Shown piece by piece: positions 60,001 through 64,000 of a DNA stretch of 64,000 nucleotides. The notes under the pieces were generated by a model. The model was not told the DNA's origin. It saw only the letters and a list, made by a program, of their open reading frames with translations, and ran no database searches. The stretch covers positions 9,176,001 through 9,240,000 of the forward strand of contig NC_003282.8 of the NCBI RefSeq assembly GCF_000002985.6, in the 5' to 3' direction. The translations under genes were made by a program, and so were the position numbers. The stretch is from Caenorhabditis elegans (Eukaryota; Nematoda; Chromadorea; Rhabditida; Rhabditidae). The stretch's first letter is position 1. Each line of letters starts with the position of its first letter.

Positions 60001-63000
60001 TTTAAACGGTGATCATTCACATTTTATCAATAATTCACAACGGAATTCAAAAAAAGCAAAAAAATAAGCGTCATCGATATATTCAACAGCTTTCTTCCGT
60101 TGCTTCTTTGAATTTTCCTGACACTTTGAAAATGTTCTAACCTTCCTTCTATTTACCTTACTGGTATACAAAACTATGAAAGTAGAAGATTATAAGATTT
60201 CACCAAGTGACTAACCACATTTGATGAATGAAATGTCCGAAAAATGTGGCTGGTCTTTCCGCTTCCCAGCTTGTAAGGTTATGAAAGATTTTCAAATAAT
60301 GATGTCACCCACCATGTTGCATAATTTTCACTTTACATTTACAAAAGAAGAAGTACTACAAATAATCAGAAAAATTGAAGTTCTTAAGAATCCTCAGCAC
60401 CACATCACCTAATTATGTACTTTTTGAATCAGTATTTATTTTTTTAAAACTTCTACAAGATTCCGCCGATAAATTCGAAGTTCCAATGATCACTTCTCCA
60501 TGAACTATGATTATATCATAAAATGTTTAAAGAACCTACATATAATCGATGTTATTACGGAAATAATAAGAACCGGGAATGACGCGGATTTTGGGACACG
60601 TTCTACAATGTTCGTTGGTGTTCTAAAAATAGAGGAGTGGGGCAATAAATTGCTAATGTTCGCAAATTTTTAAGTGAAATTAGTATCTTCTGAAAAAAGT
60701 GTTCTGTTACTCATAGACAACTTTATCAGAGTAATCAATCAAAAGTTTAGTCAATTTCCAAAAAAAAAACACCAAAAAAAAGAAGTTCACATGAACAATT
60801 GCAGATATCTGCGAACTTTCTCCTTTTGACCCCGACATCCCCTCCCATTTTCGTCGCTCTTTATGTTTTTCCAATTGTTTCAAGGCCTTTTTAGTGATGG
60901 GCGGAGACTTTTAGTACCTTTTGGTCAACCCCCAATGGACTGTGATAACTGATTATAGATTTAGTGATCAGTTAGTTTGAAGAATAGTTGGGGGATCAAA
61001 ATGGAATCATCTAATATTCCTTATGTTCTTGAGGAGAGCAGTGCCAAACCAAAAAGGTAACGATTATGGTTTCTTTTTAAATTTCCAATTTTTCTGTATT
61101 TTCCTACTTCAAAGAAATGATTATTTACCTTTGTTTTTCTATGCATTATCTATCTATCAAATCCATATTGAGTTCTCATCAAAATAATTATCTCAATATG
61201 TTATATTAGAACCTCAATTAATCTGTTTACTAATTTCAGGTTTTGGATGGAACTAACCCCCAGACGTCATGAACTTCTCAGCACATATCTTCTCGGAATT
61301 GGAACTCTCTTTTTATACACCGGATACTCACTTCAACAGTTTATCGGAGAATCTGTCATCCACTCAATTCATGAAAAGTCACCGGACACCATTTCCGCTT
61401 ATGCTGGATACTATGGGTTAGTTTTAGTATTAAAATAATTAAACATGAGTTTTTTTTCTTTTCAGAGCAGCCTTTCACTTATCAGCATTTGCAGTATTTT
61501 CTCTCATCACTCCTTCCCTTCAACACTTTGTCCCAAGTAAATGGTTCCTGACACTGGCTTCTGCACTTTTTGCAGTTTATTATCTTGGATTTTTTCAATT
61601 GAATAAGTACTACTTCTACTTGACACAAGCTCTTATGGGAGTTGGATATTCATGTAAGCCACTTTTTGAATAGGATAAATATAATTGTGACGTGTCTAGA
61701 ATCTGATAAATTTACAGTTTATAACAATGGAGAAGGACAATATCTGTCCGAACATTCTTCTCGAAGAACGATTGAATCAAATACTGGAATTGAGACTGCA
61801 GTTGGGCATGCAAGCATGTTTTTCGGAGGAATTGCACTTATCGTTCTATGCTTTTTGTTACACACAGATGGTGGTACTGGAATTGAGTACTCGGATTTGC
61901 AGATTAGGTATGCCTTCTGAAATTTAACATTTTGATTTTTTTGTTAGAAGTTGTTAGAAAATTCCACTAGGGTGCGCTCCGCCACACAGATGCCTGAAGG
62001 GCGAGTGAGAGGCATAAAGTGAATGGTTATATTCTAGTTAAAACTCGGAATTTCAGATTTATCTACGGAACCATGTTCATTTTGAATATCTTCTCTGTCA
62101 TTGTGTTTGCATTTCTACCAACAAAACAATATGACTCAATTGCTTCCAAATCTTCAACTGTTGTACCATCTTTTGCTAATCAAATTAGTGAGTTTTTAAT
62201 ATTAAAAATAATAGAAAATCATTTTGAAAATTTACAGAGCAACTTCTCAAAGCATTTCAATCAACAAATTTGCTGATCTTAATGCCATTCTTCTTTTTCC
62301 AAGGATTTGCAGTTTCATTCTTAATGACTGTATATCCAACAACACTTTCATTTACTCATGCATTCAAAACTGATATTTATATTATTGGAATTTATTCGGT
62401 TTCAATGGGGTTGGCTGAAGCAATTGGTAAGTTCAGACTTACCTACTCGTGTGAATTTATTAATTCAAATACTTTGGATTCAACGTGAAAATCAAATCAG
62501 TATAATTTAACTAAATTAATATAATTTTAAAAATTCGAAAAATTCGCTTAAAAATTTTTACCAAGTTATTGGATTTGTCGCCAATTTCTTATCTAAATTT
62601 TCTAGACAAAGAAACACATACAGTAGTAAATTTGTTCAGCAGTATCTTTTAATTCACTTCTATACTTATCACATTAACCTTAACTCTACTTTGAAAGAAA
62701 TTCACTGCAAAATCCAAACAATGTTTTCCATTAAAAATCTTCTTGCTTTCCACTTGGTTTGCACATGATTTTTTTGCAAAAAACGATACAGTATGCACTC
62801 GTTTACAAAAATTCGTGTTCGTTGGTCGATCGGTATCTTTCGATGTTTTTGAGCGTATCATATTAGTTTTGAAATATGATTTGGTCAATGAAAGAAGGTC
62901 TACATAAATTTAAAATATAAGCAAGTTATCTTGAATAGTTGTAAAAAATCTGCCCCTCAAGTTTCAAACTTCTCATATATATGTTCCAAGCTCCATGTAA

Positions 63001-63827
63001 AGCTGTTGAACATTTTAACTTTTATAGTATTTCTCAATCATAATTCAGACCACTTCAAACATTTTTTCAGGTTAAAAGAGTAATTCTTTAAATCGTTATT
63101 TCAGGTGGTATCTTCTTGCGCCCATTGCTCAAAAGAGCCGGTGATTATGGTCTCTATGTGACCGCTGGATTCAATTTTCTCTCATACTCAGTTGTTATCA
63201 TTTTGGCTTTTCTTTCAATTCCAAATCTTTCAACCTTTGGTCCAACCAGTTCACCACCAATATTTCTCACTCCAAGGTAAGGGTTATCTCATTTTAAAAT
63301 CAAAACAATGTCCTAATTTGATTGATAACCGTAGAGAATCATCGGTGAATTGATAAATTGCAATGACATTTTGATAATGTTTCATGGAGGTTTTTTATCA
63401 CTTCATAACTTGATTGATAACCAAAGCTACCCAAAGATTTAAGTTTCATAAAAGAATCCAGGGGGAAATCACATGATTGTACTACAAGGTGGTATTCTTT
63501 GTATTTTGAATAATCTACAGTACTTTAATAAAATCGTAACTGATCTGATAAAAGATTGTGATAAGTGCCAAAGTGTATTTTTTGGAAACAATGACAAATT
63601 GGAAATTTGAAACATTTTTTTCAAAAGTTCAAATGACAAAAAGAAAATTGAGGGACCGTACAGCCTGGCTGCCAACTGTATCTATTTTCAGTCGTCTTCT
63701 CGTCTTCATCATTGGATTTTTGATCGGATTCTCTGATTTCTGTGTGACAATGGCTCGTGCTGTCATTTGCCAAGTCGCTGTTCCAGATTGTCGTATGCAG
63801 GTCTTCTCTCTGTCAAAACTTTATCAG
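57039..63827 (+). CDS. UNC-93-like membrane protein, 3' end beyond the window
   Basis: UNC-93 family proteins are 11-12-pass membrane proteins distantly related to MFS; C. elegans UNC-93 regulates a two-pore potassium channel. The main chain: 61001-61056, 61240-61416, 61466-61653, 61718-61907, 62057-62187, 62238-62426, 63105-63276 and 63692-63827, all in phase (413 residues so far). Landmarks are FWMELTPRRHELLS, the UNC-93-type YNNGEGQYLSEHS loop after helix 4, PFFFFQGFAVSFLMTVYPTT, and FLIGFSDFCVTMARAVICQ. Many hydrophobic helices are visible. A second 5' end fits: exon 57039-57117 (MASGCTIVELETQSVEPIRK...) plus a 10-base exon 57216-57225 joins in phase to 61240, replacing the 61001 exon. 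The last exon ends CAG|GTTAGT at 63827, so the C-terminus lies outside the window. Confidence 0.85.
57227..57421. mobile_element. Small MITE with imperfect terminal inverted repeats
   Basis: The left end TACTGTATTA...TTGCACCCCATTAGTC and the right end GATGGGGTGCCGCACTAATG...GTACGGTA are imperfect inverted copies about 35 bases long. It lies inside the large UNC-93-like intron, starting one base after the 10-nt microexon. Related fragments occur near 55.4 kb. Confidence 0.65.
57430..58730. other. Intronic DNA, nothing recognised
   Basis: Part of the 4-kb intron of the longer UNC-93-like isoform. AT-rich, without coding signals on either strand. Confidence 0.5.
58739..59307. repeat. Near-perfect large palindrome (257-bp arms, 55-bp loop)
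   Basis: Arms 58739-58995 and 59051-59307 are inverted copies; by eye I count only about four mismatches. The ends are ATATTTTTTCAGATGATAAC and its complement. Inside the arms are a GGCTTCTAAGCCCAGTACTC block and TCATTTTCAGATGTTTTATT. Near-identity of the arms suggests recent insertion or arm-to-arm gene conversion. It is probably a fold-back element; no coding capacity seen. Confidence 0.95.
59360..59565. repeat. Direct repeat of TATAGAAGTTGGACG
   Basis: GGAGTCTTATAGAAGTTGGACG near 59362 and GGGGTCCTATAGAAGTTGGACG near 59535 are direct copies about 175 bases apart, bordering a CG-rich stretch (GCCCGCGCGCGCACAG). They could be internal repeats of one dispersed element lying next to the palindrome. 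Confidence 0.6.
60224..60412 (+). CDS. Weak candidate ORF in the UNC-93-like intron
   Basis: ATG-led frame of 62 codons (MNEMSEKCGWSFRFPACKVM..., ending VLKNPQHHIT) to TAA. An in-frame TAA sits upstream at 60212. No splice sites, motifs or family recognised. It may be chance or a nested microgene. Confidence 0.2.
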   Translation: MNEMSEKCGWSFRFPACKVMKDFQIMMSPTMLHNFHFTFTKEEVLQIIRKIEVLKNPQHHIT

Positions 63828-64000
63828 GTTAGTTCTTTAAATTCCAATTATTGAAATTTGAAGTTTAATTTTGGAAGAAATACAAATTCTGCCTTTTTCA
63901 AAAAACTCCCGTATATGTCACGGGTATGCGTTTTTGAAAATTTTCGGACATCGAGATGTCGCGCAAACCTTCGTTTTTTTTCTATTTTAAAAGCGTCCCA

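Noticed and set aside
1..64000. CRISPR arrays, operons with Shine-Dalgarno sites, phage or bacterial systems
   Set aside because: Intron-rich eukaryotic structure throughout. The only tandem array (160-bp units) has no repeat-spacer pattern.

Overview
The window looks like nematode nuclear DNA, almost certainly Caenorhabditis and most likely C. elegans. It is AT-rich, with many short introns that start GTAAGT/GTGAGT and end TTTTCAG, AATAAA signals close behind stop codons, and dispersed Tc1/mariner- and hAT-type non-autonomous elements. The centrepiece is a WNK kinase gene (wnk-1). Naming the species and chromosome from it is inference; the gene identity is read from the kinase motifs.

Layout. 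1-9.0 kb: mostly intergenic, with one poorly supported minus-strand gene end (5.4-6.3 kb). 9.0-9.7 kb: a four-exon gene for a 137-residue single-pass protein. 10.9-15.1 kb: a decayed tandem S28 serine-peptidase locus. The first domain has lost its nucleophile motif and carries a nonsense codon. The second keeps the catalytic motifs but needs a 25-nt intron or contains a frameshift. 15.7-16.6 kb: a minus-strand gene for a small secreted protein. 18.6-19.9 kb: a four-exon gene for a basic 133-residue protein, with three 160-bp tandem repeats in one intron. 20-24.4 kb: the wnk-1 upstream region. 24.4-36.2 kb: wnk-1, about 1,860 codons in 15 exons. 36.4-38.2 kb: a secreted 16-cysteine protein. 41.75-44.2 kb: an SLC22-like MFS transporter. 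44.5-48.3 kb: small candidate genes and gene fragments. 49-51.8 kb: an unrecognised multi-exon gene. 52.3-55.1 kb: a minus-strand acetyl-CoA hydrolase/CoA-transferase pseudogene, split by a 777-bp element with an 8-bp target duplication. 57.0-63.8 kb and beyond the edge: an UNC-93-like membrane protein with two alternative 5' ends.

Mobile DNA includes two mariner-like elements (38.67-39.60 and 45.41-46.35 kb) flanked by TA, a near-perfect 257-bp-arm palindrome in the large UNC-93-like intron, a small MITE directly behind a 10-nt microexon, and several tRNA-like relics.

There is no sign of an operon, CRISPR array or prokaryotic-type system. WNK acts in cell-volume and ion-transport signalling and the two transporter-like genes act at membranes, but nothing here shows them working as a unit. 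Exon boundaries were read by eye from splice consensus and reading-frame phase, so they are models rather than transcript-verified structures.
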